The notes beneath the pieces are model-generated. The model was not told the origin of the DNA. It searched no databases and was given only the letters and a program-made list of their open reading frames with translations. Below, piece by piece: positions 21,557 through 28,154 of a DNA stretch of 28,154 nt; within the stretch, counting starts at the first letter, position 1; the number at the start of each line of letters is the position of its first letter. This DNA comes from an uncultured Collinsella sp. (lineage in GTDB: Bacteria > Actinomycetota > Coriobacteriia > Coriobacteriales > Coriobacteriaceae). The position numbers and the translations under genes are program-made. The stretch spans positions 1-28,154 of the forward strand of contig URTP01000009.1 in NCBI GenBank assembly GCA_900550835.1, read 5' to 3'.

Positions 21557-22369
21557 ATGGCATTCATGAAACGCGTGCGTCTTGATGACGAACTGATTTC
21601 ACAGGGCATCTGCGCCGATCGCGCGGATGCCCTTCGCACTCTTATGGCCGGATTGGTCTCGAGTGGCGGCGAGCGCTTGACTTCGCCGGGCCTTAAGGTG
21701 ATTCCGGGTCTGCCACTGCACGTGAAGGGGCGCATTCCCTATGTTGGCCGCGGCGGTCTTAAGCTCGAAGGCGCGCTTGATGCGTTTGGCATCAATCCGA
21801 CGGGCCTTAGCTGTCTGGATGTGGGCTGCTCTACCGGCGGCTTTACCGATTGCCTGCTCAAGCGCGGAGCTGCGACCGTTGTCTCGGTGGACGTGGGTCG
21901 CGCCCAGTTCGATTGGTCGTTGCGTCAGGATGATCGCGTGACGCTGCATGAGCGCACAAACGTGACGCAGCTGCCTGAGCTTGGCTATGCCGGTGCCATC
22001 GACCTGGCTGTATGTGATGTCTCGTTTACCGGCATCGCGAATATCATCGACGCCGTGCTGGCGTGCCTGAAGCCTTCGGGTTCGTTCTGCACGCTCGTAA
22101 AGCCCCAGTTTGAGGCGCCGGCTGCGCTGGTGGGCGAGCGCGGTATCGTGACCGACCCCGCCGTCCGCCGCGATACGCTCGTGGCGGCGATTGAGCTTTT
22201 TGCCGCCAAGGGCCTGTTCCCGCTTGACGTGTGCGTGTCGCCCATCCATGGCGCTAAGGGCAACGTTGAGTTTTTCCTGTACGGCACAAGGTTTGCCCCT
22301 GGTGAACGCACCGACGATGAGCTGCAATCCCAGGTATCGGCTTTGAGCGAGAAAGCTGCAACGCTATGA
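21557..22369 (+). CDS. tlyA: TlyA family rRNA (cytidine-2'-O)-methyltransferase
   Basis: Methylates rRNA cytidines (in mycobacteria, C1409 of 16S and C1920 of 23S) and affects capreomycin sensitivity; some relatives are called hemolysins. An N-terminal S4 RNA-binding domain covers about 5-65. The FtsJ-like SAM-binding domain starts with YVGRGGLKLEGALDAF, then LDVGCSTGGFTDCLL (SAM motif I) and KPQFEA near the catalytic Lys. About 270 residues, as expected. The start is uncertain: ATG 21557 is used; TTG 21554 and ATG 21566 (MKRVRLDDEL, the closest to the family start) are alternatives with no strong RBS. It overlaps nadK by four bases. Confidence 0.92.
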   Translation: MAFMKRVRLDDELISQGICADRADALRTLMAGLVSSGGERLTSPGLKVIPGLPLHVKGRIPYVGRGGLKLEGALDAFGINPTGLSCLDVGCSTGGFTDCLLKRGAATVVSVDVGRAQFDWSLRQDDRVTLHERTNVTQLPELGYAGAIDLAVCDVSFTGIANIIDAVLACLKPSGSFCTLVKPQFEAPAALVGERGIVTDPAVRRDTLVAAIELFAAKGLFPLDVCVSPIHGAKGNVEFFLYGTRFAPGERTDDELQSQVSALSEKAATL

Positions 22370-23226
22370 AGGTCTTTCTGGTTCCCAATTACTACAAGCA
22401 AGAGGCGGTCGAGAGCGGCCTGATGCTCGAGCTTTGGCTTTCGCGCCAGGGCTACGAGGTCGCATGGGCTGCCGACCAGCGATCGAAGATTCAAAGCACG
22501 CCTGATATTGATGGCTCAGATCTGGTCATTACGCTCGGCGGCGACGGTACGTTGCTGCGCGCTGCCCGCATCCTCAACCATCGCGAGATTCCTATCCTTG
22601 GTCTTTCCTATGGTCACCTGGGCTTTTTAACTGCTGCGAGCCCCGAGGAGCGCGACATTCTGCAGGTCGTGAGCGATGCTCTGTCCGGTGAGCTGCACGT
22701 GAGCCGCCGCGCCACCATCGCCGCGGATATCGTGTCCGTGCGCGACGATGGCACGAAGGATGTCGTGCGCACGTTTGCCCTCAACGATATGGCACTTACG
22801 CGCGGCCCCCTGTCCGATATGGTTGAGTTTGACATCACGGTGTCCGGCCATCATATCGATCGCCTGCGCGGCGACGGTGTCGTCGTTTCGACGGCGACCG
22901 GCCCCACCGGCCATGCGCTTTCCGCCGGCGGTCCCATTGTCAGCCCCGATTACACGGGTATGGTCTGTGTGCCCATCGCCCCGCATACCATTCAGGCTCG
23001 CGCTTTTTTGACCTCGCCGAGTGATGTCGTCGAGATCCTTATGTCTGATGACCGTCCGAGTGTTCCGGCGATCGCTATCGATGGACAGTTTATTACCTGC
23101 GATGGCACCGTTGAGAGCGTGGCGGTGCGTCGCGGTCCCGGAGATGTGCTGCTTCTCGATTACGGTCCCGAGAGCTTCTATAACTCCGTGAGCCGCGTGT
23201 TCTACGGAGTGCGTCATGATCGATGA
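22366..23226 (+). CDS. nadK: NAD kinase
   Basis: Makes NADP+ from NAD+ and ATP (or polyphosphate). The signature GGDGT occurs in LVITLGGDGTLLRAARI near residues 55-72. ALNDMAL corresponds to the conserved NE/D motif, and the glycine-rich GDGVVVSTATGPTGHALSAGGPIV block (about 166-189) is intact. The protein has 286 residues. ATG 22366 overlaps the tlyA stop; the end overlaps recN by 11 bases. The tlyA-nadK-recN triad is a classic actinobacterial and Gram-positive cluster. Confidence 0.95.
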   Translation: MKVFLVPNYYKQEAVESGLMLELWLSRQGYEVAWAADQRSKIQSTPDIDGSDLVITLGGDGTLLRAARILNHREIPILGLSYGHLGFLTAASPEERDILQVVSDALSGELHVSRRATIAADIVSVRDDGTKDVVRTFALNDMALTRGPLSDMVEFDITVSGHHIDRLRGDGVVVSTATGPTGHALSAGGPIVSPDYTGMVCVPIAPHTIQARAFLTSPSDVVEILMSDDRPSVPAIAIDGQFITCDGTVESVAVRRGPGDVLLLDYGPESFYNSVSRVFYGVRHDR

Positions 23227-24844
23227 GCTGCAGGTTTCCAACATTGCACTCATTCGCGAGGCGACGTTGGTTCCGAGTGCGGGCCTAACGGTTTTGACCG
23301 GCGAGACCGGCGCCGGCAAGACCGCGCTGCTCTCGGCCCTCAAGCTTATTTTGGGCGAGCGCGCGGATTCGTCGACGGTGCGCGAGGGCGAGGCGCTGGC
23401 GAGCGTCGAGGCGCGCCTGTTCGACGGTCCGCACGACACGGAGGGGTTCACCGTACAGCGTAGCCTTTCTGCCGAGGGCCGCAGCCGCGTGAAGATTGAC
23501 GGTCGCATTGCCAGCGTGCGCGAGCTTTCCGAGCGCGTCGGCGTGATGATGGATCTGTGCGGCCAGCATGAACATCAGCGCCTGCTCGATCCGGCACATC
23601 ATGTTGCCATGGTCGATGCCTGGGCTGGTCGCTCTGCGCTCGAGGCGCTGGAAAAGTACCGTGTCTGCTTTAAGGCGTCGCGTGCGGCTGCCAAGGAGGT
23701 CCGTCGCGTAGAGGAGGCGTCGCGAGCGCAGGGGAGTCGCGTCGAGGAGGCGCGCTTCGCCCTGGAGCGTATCGCCGAGGTTGACCCCAAGCCGGGTGAG
23801 TATGAGGAGCTCGAGGAGCTGCTGCCGCGCTCCGAGCATGCCGAGGTGCTGGTGGCGACGGCCAACGATGCCCATGCATCGCTTACTTCCGAAGGGGGAG
23901 CGCTCGATGCCGTGAACGGCGCCGTGGCAGAACTGTCGCGCATGGCTACCGTCGATCGCAAACTGGGCGACATTGCCGATGCGCTTTCGGATGCCTGCAT
24001 CTCCCTTGAGGATAGCGCGAACGAGCTTCGTGCCTATCGCGATGGCGTCGCCTTCGACCCGCGCGAGCTCGCTCGCATGCGTGAGCGGTATTCCGACCTC
24101 AAGGGCCTGTTGCGTCAGTGGGGTCCCACCATGGACGATGTTTTTGCCATGCGCGATCGCTCGCAAGAGCTGCTGTCCCTGGTCGATGATGGCGATGAAC
24201 AGATCAAAAAGGCGCGTGAGGCACTCGGGAGCGCCGAGCGCGAGCTGTTCGCTGCCGCCAAGGCACTCAAGCGTGCGCGTAATACCGCTGCTCCGCGTTT
24301 TTGTCACGAGGTTGGCCGCCAAATGGCGCGCCTGGAGATGGGCGGCGCCGAGCTCGTTTGGGAGTCGCGTGATCTTCCACGCGCCGAGTGGACGCCGGCG
24401 GGTCCTTCAAGCTACGAGCTTTTGTATCGCAGCGGTGTCGGCTTGACGCCGCGTCCCCTGCGCCGCATTGCCTCGGGCGGCGAGCTCAGCCGCGTCATGC
24501 TGGCGAGCAAGGTGGTCTTGGGTAATGCTGACGGCGTCGACACACTGGTATTTGACGAGGTCGATGCCGGTGTCGGCGGCTCCACGGCTCGTGCTCTTGC
24601 TGGTGTGCTGGCCGATCTTGCCGCTACGCATCAAGTGATTGTCGTAACCCACTTGGCGCAAGTCGCCGTCATGGCCGACAAGCATTATGTTGTCAGCAAG
24701 GAGCCGGGCGATGTTCCCCAGACGCATTTGGACGAGGTAACCGGCGAAGCGCGTACCGCCGAGATTGCCCGCATGTTGAGCGGCGATCAGTCCGAGGCAA
24801 GCTTGGCCCACGCAAAGCAGATGCTCGAAGAAGTTCGAGGCTAG
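23216..24844 (+). CDS. recN: DNA repair protein RecN
   Basis: SMC-like ATPase active early in double-strand-break repair. Walker A GETGAGKT is at 29-36. Q-loop region LCGQHEHQRLLD is near 115-126. A coiled-coil arm of Ala/Glu/Arg-rich heptads spans about 140-360. The ABC signature ASGGELSRVMLA is near 418-429, Walker B TLVFDEVDAGVGG follows near 442-454, and the switch His is in VVTHLAQVA. Length 542, near normal. ATG 23216 lies inside the end of nadK. No LexA-type box was noticed immediately upstream, unlike rarA. The operon ends here, with a hairpin before the convergent regulator gene. Confidence 0.95.
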   Translation: MIDELQVSNIALIREATLVPSAGLTVLTGETGAGKTALLSALKLILGERADSSTVREGEALASVEARLFDGPHDTEGFTVQRSLSAEGRSRVKIDGRIASVRELSERVGVMMDLCGQHEHQRLLDPAHHVAMVDAWAGRSALEALEKYRVCFKASRAAAKEVRRVEEASRAQGSRVEEARFALERIAEVDPKPGEYEELEELLPRSEHAEVLVATANDAHASLTSEGGALDAVNGAVAELSRMATVDRKLGDIADALSDACISLEDSANELRAYRDGVAFDPRELARMRERYSDLKGLLRQWGPTMDDVFAMRDRSQELLSLVDDGDEQIKKAREALGSAERELFAAAKALKRARNTAAPRFCHEVGRQMARLEMGGAELVWESRDLPRAEWTPAGPSSYELLYRSGVGLTPRPLRRIASGGELSRVMLASKVVLGNADGVDTLVFDEVDAGVGGSTARALAGVLADLAATHQVIVVTHLAQVAVMADKHYVVSKEPGDVPQTHLDEVTGEARTAEIARMLSGDQSEASLAHAKQMLEEVRG

Positions 24845-24862
24845 GTCGTATCAGCGGTGTTG

Positions 24863-24896
24863 GTGGGACAAAATAGACTGAAATTTTTTGTCCCAC
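24863..24896. repeat. 11-bp stem hairpin between convergent recN and rpiR genes
   Basis: GTGGGACAAAA (24863-24873) pairs perfectly with TTTTGTCCCAC (24886-24896) around a 12-base loop. There is no T run after the stem on either strand, so it is not a standard terminator, although it could act bidirectionally. The arm also occurs at 7955-7966. Confidence 0.6.
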
Positions 24897-24904
24897 TACG
24901 CGTT

Positions 24905-25762
24905 TTACTCAACGACCTTGTCCGGCTGGATGAGCTCCTCGTAGTAGCTGATATGTTCGCGAGCGTCTTCAATCTCGGGCAGCAGGAAGTTGTAGATAAC
25001 TTCGATGATCATCGTGGCGCTGATCTTGGAGAACGCAAAGTCACCCGTCGTCAGCAGCGCCTCGTGGTTGACGGTATTAAAAGTGTAGTCTGCCAGGCGC
25101 GCGAGTGGAGACTTGCTGTCGCTGCTGATGACGACTACGGTGGCACCGCAGTCGCGAGCTGCTTTTGCCATGCGATTCAGTCGGCGCGATTTGCCGGAGT
25201 TTGAGATGAGCACGATGACGTCACCGGGGCGCAACGTGAGTGCAAAGCCGATTGATGTCTCGCTAATGGTGCTCGCCATGCAGCGCAGGCCCAGCTGCGA
25301 AAACTTAAACGTCGCATCGAGCGCGACTGCGTTCGTATTGCCCACAGCCGCAAACTCAATAACCCCTGCATACTTAAGGGCATGTACAACAGCCGCCAGC
25401 GTATCGTGGTCGATCCCGTCGATGGTCGCATTAAGCTCGCTCACCTTTGCAGCCAGGATGTTCTTAAGGCTCTGCTCCATGTTGTCGAGCGAGACTTCGT
25501 CAGTCAGGCCCTCGTTGCGCTGACTCTCCAAGTCGCGCGCCAACGAAAACTGAAAGCTGCGGAAGCTGCCAAAGCCCAGCTTGCGGCAGAAGCGCGAAAC
25601 CGTCGCCTCGGACGTGGCGGCGGCTCGTGAGAGCTGGGCGGCCGTCAGGCGCGGCGCCTCGGACTGGTGCTCCAATATATAGTCGACAATGCGCTGCTCG
25701 GACTCGCTGTATCCCTGGTGGGTACTAATGAGGGAAAGTGCGCTCTTGCTACTATCGGTCAT
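24905..25762 (-). CDS. RpiR/MurR-family transcriptional regulator (HTH plus SIS)
   Basis: A 285-residue regulator. An N-terminal helix-turn-helix covers about 1-77, with SESEQRIVDYILEHQ and LSRAAATSEATVSRFCRKLGFGSFRSFQ as the recognition region. A C-terminal SIS sugar-phosphate-binding domain covers about 110-270, with AAVGNTNAVALD, LISNSGKSRRLN and VVISSDSKSPLARLADY. Family members sense phosphosugars. The start at 25762 is fixed on the minus strand by CAGGAG six bases upstream; more distal starts have no RBS. It is divergent from a fructose-type PTS gene, so it probably controls that gene and perhaps itself. Confidence 0.9.
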   Translation of the reverse strand: MTDSSKSALSLISTHQGYSESEQRIVDYILEHQSEAPRLTAAQLSRAAATSEATVSRFCRKLGFGSFRSFQFSLARDLESQRNEGLTDEVSLDNMEQSLKNILAAKVSELNATIDGIDHDTLAAVVHALKYAGVIEFAAVGNTNAVALDATFKFSQLGLRCMASTISETSIGFALTLRPGDVIVLISNSGKSRRLNRMAKAARDCGATVVVISSDSKSPLARLADYTFNTVNHEALLTTGDFAFSKISATMIIEVIYNFLLPEIEDAREHISYYEELIQPDKVVE

Positions 25763-25809
25763 GGATGGCTCCTGGTTGGCATGAAAAATGGACTCGTTTG
25801 TAATGTCAT

Positions 25810-25815
25810 AGTATA
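25810..25815 (-). promoter_or_regulatory. -10 element of the rpiR-family gene
   Basis: On the minus strand it reads TATACT, about 50 bp before the ATG at 25762. The -35 region 17 bp upstream is weak. Confidence 0.42.
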
Positions 25816-25842
25816 GGGGGATTTTCAATTACAAGATACACC

Positions 25843-25870
25843 TTGCCGTTTCAAGTGTTGATGGTAAACT
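25843..25870 (+). promoter_or_regulatory. Candidate promoter of the PTS gene
   Basis: TTGCCG (25843-25848) and TAAACT (25865-25870) with a 16-bp spacer, each four of six to consensus. The start would fall near 25877, leaving a leader of about 155 bases. Confidence 0.42.
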
Positions 25871-25886
25871 TTCATTTACCGTTTAC
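25863..25886. promoter_or_regulatory. Inverted repeats overlapping the PTS -10: candidate operator
   Basis: GGTAAA (25863-25868) and TTTACC (25875-25880) form a perfect repeat with a six-base spacer. GTAAAC (25864-25869) also mirrors GTTTAC (25881-25886). A protein bound here would cover the -10 and start site. Confidence 0.4.
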
Positions 25887-25891
25887 GGTTA

Positions 25892-25906
25892 TGAAAGAAC
25901 CTTTCA
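25892..25906. promoter_or_regulatory. TGAAAG-N3-CTTTCA palindrome: candidate RpiR-family operator
   Basis: A perfect inverted repeat just downstream of the predicted PTS start. The half-site CTTTCA also occurs at 25869-25874 and 25955-25960. Its position suits repression by the divergently encoded RpiR-family protein; the binding partner is inferred. Confidence 0.48.
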
Positions 25907-25971
25907 CCGGAGAATTGCGCCTTGTCTCTTCTCACGCGGACGGTAGGTTGGTATCTTTCAGTTGTGGAAAA

Positions 25972-26011
25972 GCGCGCAAGGACGCGCGTGTAGGGGAGCG
26001 CCTGCGGGCGC
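25972..26011 (+). other. Two GC-rich hairpins in the PTS leader
   Basis: GCGCG (25972-25976) pairs with CGCGC (25983-25987) and GCGCC (25998-26002) pairs with GGCGC (26007-26011) around TGCG. They precede the GGAGGG site of the PTS gene by about 12 bases and may affect translation or RNA stability. Confidence 0.4.
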
Positions 26012-26033
26012 AGTACTCAAGAAGGAGGGACAC

Positions 26034-28037
26034 ATGGCTAAGTTTGACATCATCGCCGCCACCGGTTGCCCGACCGGTATCGCGCACACCTTCATGGCGA
26101 AGGAGGCGCTAGAGAAGGCAGCTGCCGAGCGCGGTCTGACCATTAAGGTCGAGACCCATGGCCAGGTCGGTGTCGAGAACGAGCTCACCAAGAGCGAGAT
26201 CGCTGGCGCCAAGGCCGTTGTCGTCGCAGCCGATAAGGATGTCCAGGCTGAGCGTTTCGCCGGCAAGCCCATGGTTTCCGTTGGTGTTTCCAAGGCCCTG
26301 TCTGTTGAGGCCGCCGGTAAGCTGATTGACCGCGCGCTCGCCGCCAAGAGCGACGGCACGGTTGCAGCCGCTGCCGATGTCGAGGACGAGGTCGAGGAGA
26401 AGGAGTCTATCGGCCACGTCATCTATAAGCACCTTATGAACGGCGTCAGCCATATGCTGGTCTTCGTCGTTGCCGGTGGTGTTCTGACCGCCGTCTCGTT
26501 CCTGTGGGGCATTACGTCTTTCGATTCGACTGCGTCTGACTACAACAGCTTTGCTGCGATGCTCAAGATCATCGGCGGCATCGCCATGAACCTCATGGTT
26601 CCGGTGCTTTCCGCCTACATCGCCGAATCCATCGGCAAGCGTCCTGCGCTCGTCCCCGGTTTTGTTGCCGGTATGATCGCCATCCAGGGCCTGCCTGTTA
26701 ACGCCGAGACCGGTATGATCGACGCCGGTGGCGCCGGCGTGGGTTTCGGCTTCCTGGGCGGCATCGTCGGCGGCTTCCTCGCCGGCTATGTCATCCTGCT
26801 GCTCGAGAAGGTCTTTGCCGGTCTGCCCAAGAACCTGGACGGCCTCAAGGCCATCTTCCTGTACCCGCTGTTCTCGACGGCTATCGTCGGCCTGGTCATG
26901 CTCGGTATTTCCGGCCCCATGGCTGCCATCAACACCGCCATGATGGACTTCCTCAAGGGCCTGTCCGCCTCTGGCGCCGTTGTCCTGGGTCTTGCCATCG
27001 GCTGCATGTGCGCCTTTGACATGGGTGGCCCGGTCAACAAGGCTGCTTACGTCACCGGTACCGCTATGCTCACCGAGGCACTGGCTGCTGGCGTTGGCAC
27101 CGATACCTACAACTTCGGCACCAACTTCATGGCTGCCGTCTCCGCCGCTTGCATCGTTCCGCCGCTGATCACCACCTTCGCCGTCGTTGTCGGCAAGAAG
27201 TACTTCAGCCAGGAGGATCACGACGCCGGTATCGTCAACCTCATCCTTGGTTGCACCCACATCACCGAGGGCGCCATTCCGTTCATGACCAAGAACATCT
27301 GGCCCGTCATGCCCATCATGATGCTCGGTTCCTCTATCGCTTCGATCCTGACCATTATGTTCAACGTTCACGACCCGGCGCCTCACGGTGGCTTCCTGGT
27401 CCTGCCCGTTGTCGAGAACGGTCCGCTGTGGGTCCTCGCGATCCTCATCGGCGCTGTGGTCGGTGGCATCCTGTTCGTGGCCTTCAAGAAGTACGACTTC
27501 GAGAAGAACCAGAAGGCCGCTCCTGCAGCCAAGCCGGTTGAGGCTCCCAAGGCCGCTGCCGTCGAGGCCCCCAAGGCCGAGGCTGCCGACTTCGTGAAGG
27601 TCGAGAATGTCTTTGTCGCCGAGGACTTCGCTTCTCGTGACGAGGCTCTGAGCTTCGTTTCCAACCAGGCCGTCAAGGCCGGTATCGCCAGCGACGCCGA
27701 CGCCGTCATGAACGCCTTCCTGGCCCGCGAGGCCGAGGGCACCACGGGCATGATGGAGGGCTTCGCCATCCCGCATGCCAAGTCCGACGCCATTACCGAG
27801 GCTGCCGTCATCGTCGTCAAGGACGAGTCCGGCGTGACCGGTTGGGACACCATGGACGGCGCTCCCGTCAACGTGGCTATCGCCCTGCTCATCCCCGGTG
27901 CCCAGGCCGGCACTACGCACCTCAAAATCCTGTCCAAGGTCGCCGAGGCGCTCATGGACGAGGACTTCCGTGCCACCGTCAAGGGTTCCACCGACGCCGC
28001 CGAGATCGCCAAGACGATCAACGCCCGCCTGGTCTAA
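26034..28037 (+). CDS. Fructose-family PTS permease, EIIB-EIIC-EIIA fusion
   Basis: Takes up and phosphorylates a sugar, probably fructose, using phosphate passed from HPr. Domains in order: EIIB (1 to about 100) with phospho-Cys12 in ATGCPTGIAHTF; EIIC (about 122-480), with many helices and the family block FDMGGPVNKAAY; an Ala/Pro/Lys-rich linker (about 490-530); and EIIA (about 530-667) with phospho-His581 in FAIPHAKSD. ATG 26034 follows GGAGGG with a good gap; the GTG at 25962 lies in the structured leader. Length 667. No fruK or HPr gene is in the window. Mannose-type or glycerate-conjugate specificity is the main alternative. Codons are highly biased, which suggests strong expression. 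Confidence 0.93.
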   Translation: MAKFDIIAATGCPTGIAHTFMAKEALEKAAAERGLTIKVETHGQVGVENELTKSEIAGAKAVVVAADKDVQAERFAGKPMVSVGVSKALSVEAAGKLIDRALAAKSDGTVAAAADVEDEVEEKESIGHVIYKHLMNGVSHMLVFVVAGGVLTAVSFLWGITSFDSTASDYNSFAAMLKIIGGIAMNLMVPVLSAYIAESIGKRPALVPGFVAGMIAIQGLPVNAETGMIDAGGAGVGFGFLGGIVGGFLAGYVILLLEKVFAGLPKNLDGLKAIFLYPLFSTAIVGLVMLGISGPMAAINTAMMDFLKGLSASGAVVLGLAIGCMCAFDMGGPVNKAAYVTGTAMLTEALAAGVGTDTYNFGTNFMAAVSAACIVPPLITTFAVVVGKKYFSQEDHDAGIVNLILGCTHITEGAIPFMTKNIWPVMPIMMLGSSIASILTIMFNVHDPAPHGGFLVLPVVENGPLWVLAILIGAVVGGILFVAFKKYDFEKNQKAAPAAKPVEAPKAAAVEAPKAEAADFVKVENVFVAEDFASRDEALSFVSNQAVKAGIASDADAVMNAFLAREAEGTTGMMEGFAIPHAKSDAITEAAVIVVKDESGVTGWDTMDGAPVNVAIALLIPGAQAGTTHLKILSKVAEALMDEDFRATVKGSTDAAEIAKTINARLV

Positions 28038-28072
28038 TTCCGCAGTACGCGAATAACATCGCCCCCTGTAAC

Positions 28073-28108
28073 AAAGGCGAGGACTCCCTACGGGTCCTCG
28101 CCTTTTTT
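28073..28108 (+). terminator. Intrinsic terminator of the PTS gene
   Basis: AAAGGCGAGGAC (28073-28084) pairs perfectly with GTCCTCGCCTTT (28094-28105) over a nine-base loop, followed by a T run to 28108. It lies 35 bp past the stop. Confidence 0.93.
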
Positions 28109-28154
28109 CATACCACCCGGCACTCAGGGACGTTCCTTTCCTGCCGGCACCCCG

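Noticed and set aside
24845..24904. Standard terminator after recN
   Set aside because: The hairpin has no following T run on either strand; it was kept as a repeat/hairpin only.
26109..27920. A 603-codon open frame on the minus strand opposite the PTS gene
   Set aside because: It is the mirror of a highly biased G+C-rich gene. It has no RBS or promoter, a composition rich in Gly/Asp/His/Glu without domain patterns, and the sense strand encodes an unmistakable EIIBCA.
1..28154. tRNA, rRNA, CRISPR, insertion sequence, integrase or attachment site
   Set aside because: The longest gaps (219 and 271 bp) showed no cloverleaf, regular spacer repeats or transposase frame.

Overview
This is a chromosomal window of about 60% G+C. 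It is dense with housekeeping genes and has strong AGGAGG-type ribosome binding sites. The mix suggests a Gram-positive, actinobacterial anaerobe: a tlyA-nadK-recN cluster, a SigB/SigF-type sigma factor, an Asp23-family protein, a fructose-type PTS permease and a Cheo-type LexA box. My best guess is Coriobacteriia, close to Collinsella. That name is an inference from gene order and protein flavour, not from a database search. I found no tRNA, rRNA, CRISPR array, prophage or intact insertion sequence.

Layout. 1-4754: the 3' part of ileS with its terminator, then lspA (probably frameshifted near its 3' end) coupled to an rluD-type pseudouridine synthase, then a membrane glycosyltransferase ending at a textbook terminator. 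4834-7945: an orphan A24 prepilin peptidase, a dGTPase-like HD hydrolase, and rarA with a perfect SOS-type box in its promoter region. 8046-11205: four tightly coupled genes for a DUF948-like membrane coiled-coil protein, an RsbW-like anti-sigma protein, a SigB/SigF-type sigma factor and an AI-2E-family transporter. A small AT-rich gene for a membrane protein (11212-11451) lies on the opposite strand behind them. 11648-17218: alaS, ruvX, mltG, a YqeG-type HAD phosphatase and aroK. 17215-24844: an aroB-family gene, pepQ, efp, an asp23 homologue, nusB, xseB, tlyA, nadK and recN. 24905-28037: an RpiR-family regulator, divergent from a fructose-family PTS EIIBCA gene, with a 271-bp operator-rich region between them.

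The genes mainly serve translation and its quality (ileS, alaS, efp, tlyA, rluD), envelope maturation (lspA, mltG), DNA repair (rarA, ruvX, xseB, recN), cofactor and aromatic metabolism (nadK, aroK) and sugar uptake.

The points most worth a second look are: (i) the aroB-position gene keeps the family fold but has lost every metal ligand and most catalytic residues of dehydroquinate synthase, beside an apparently intact shikimate kinase; (ii) the anti-sigma protein keeps the RsbW-like N-terminal half but lacks the ATP-binding boxes; (iii) a perfect LexA-type operator lies before rarA; (iv) a one-base shortening of a C run appears to frameshift lspA; (v) an AT-rich small membrane-protein gene is antisense to read-through from the sigma-factor operon.
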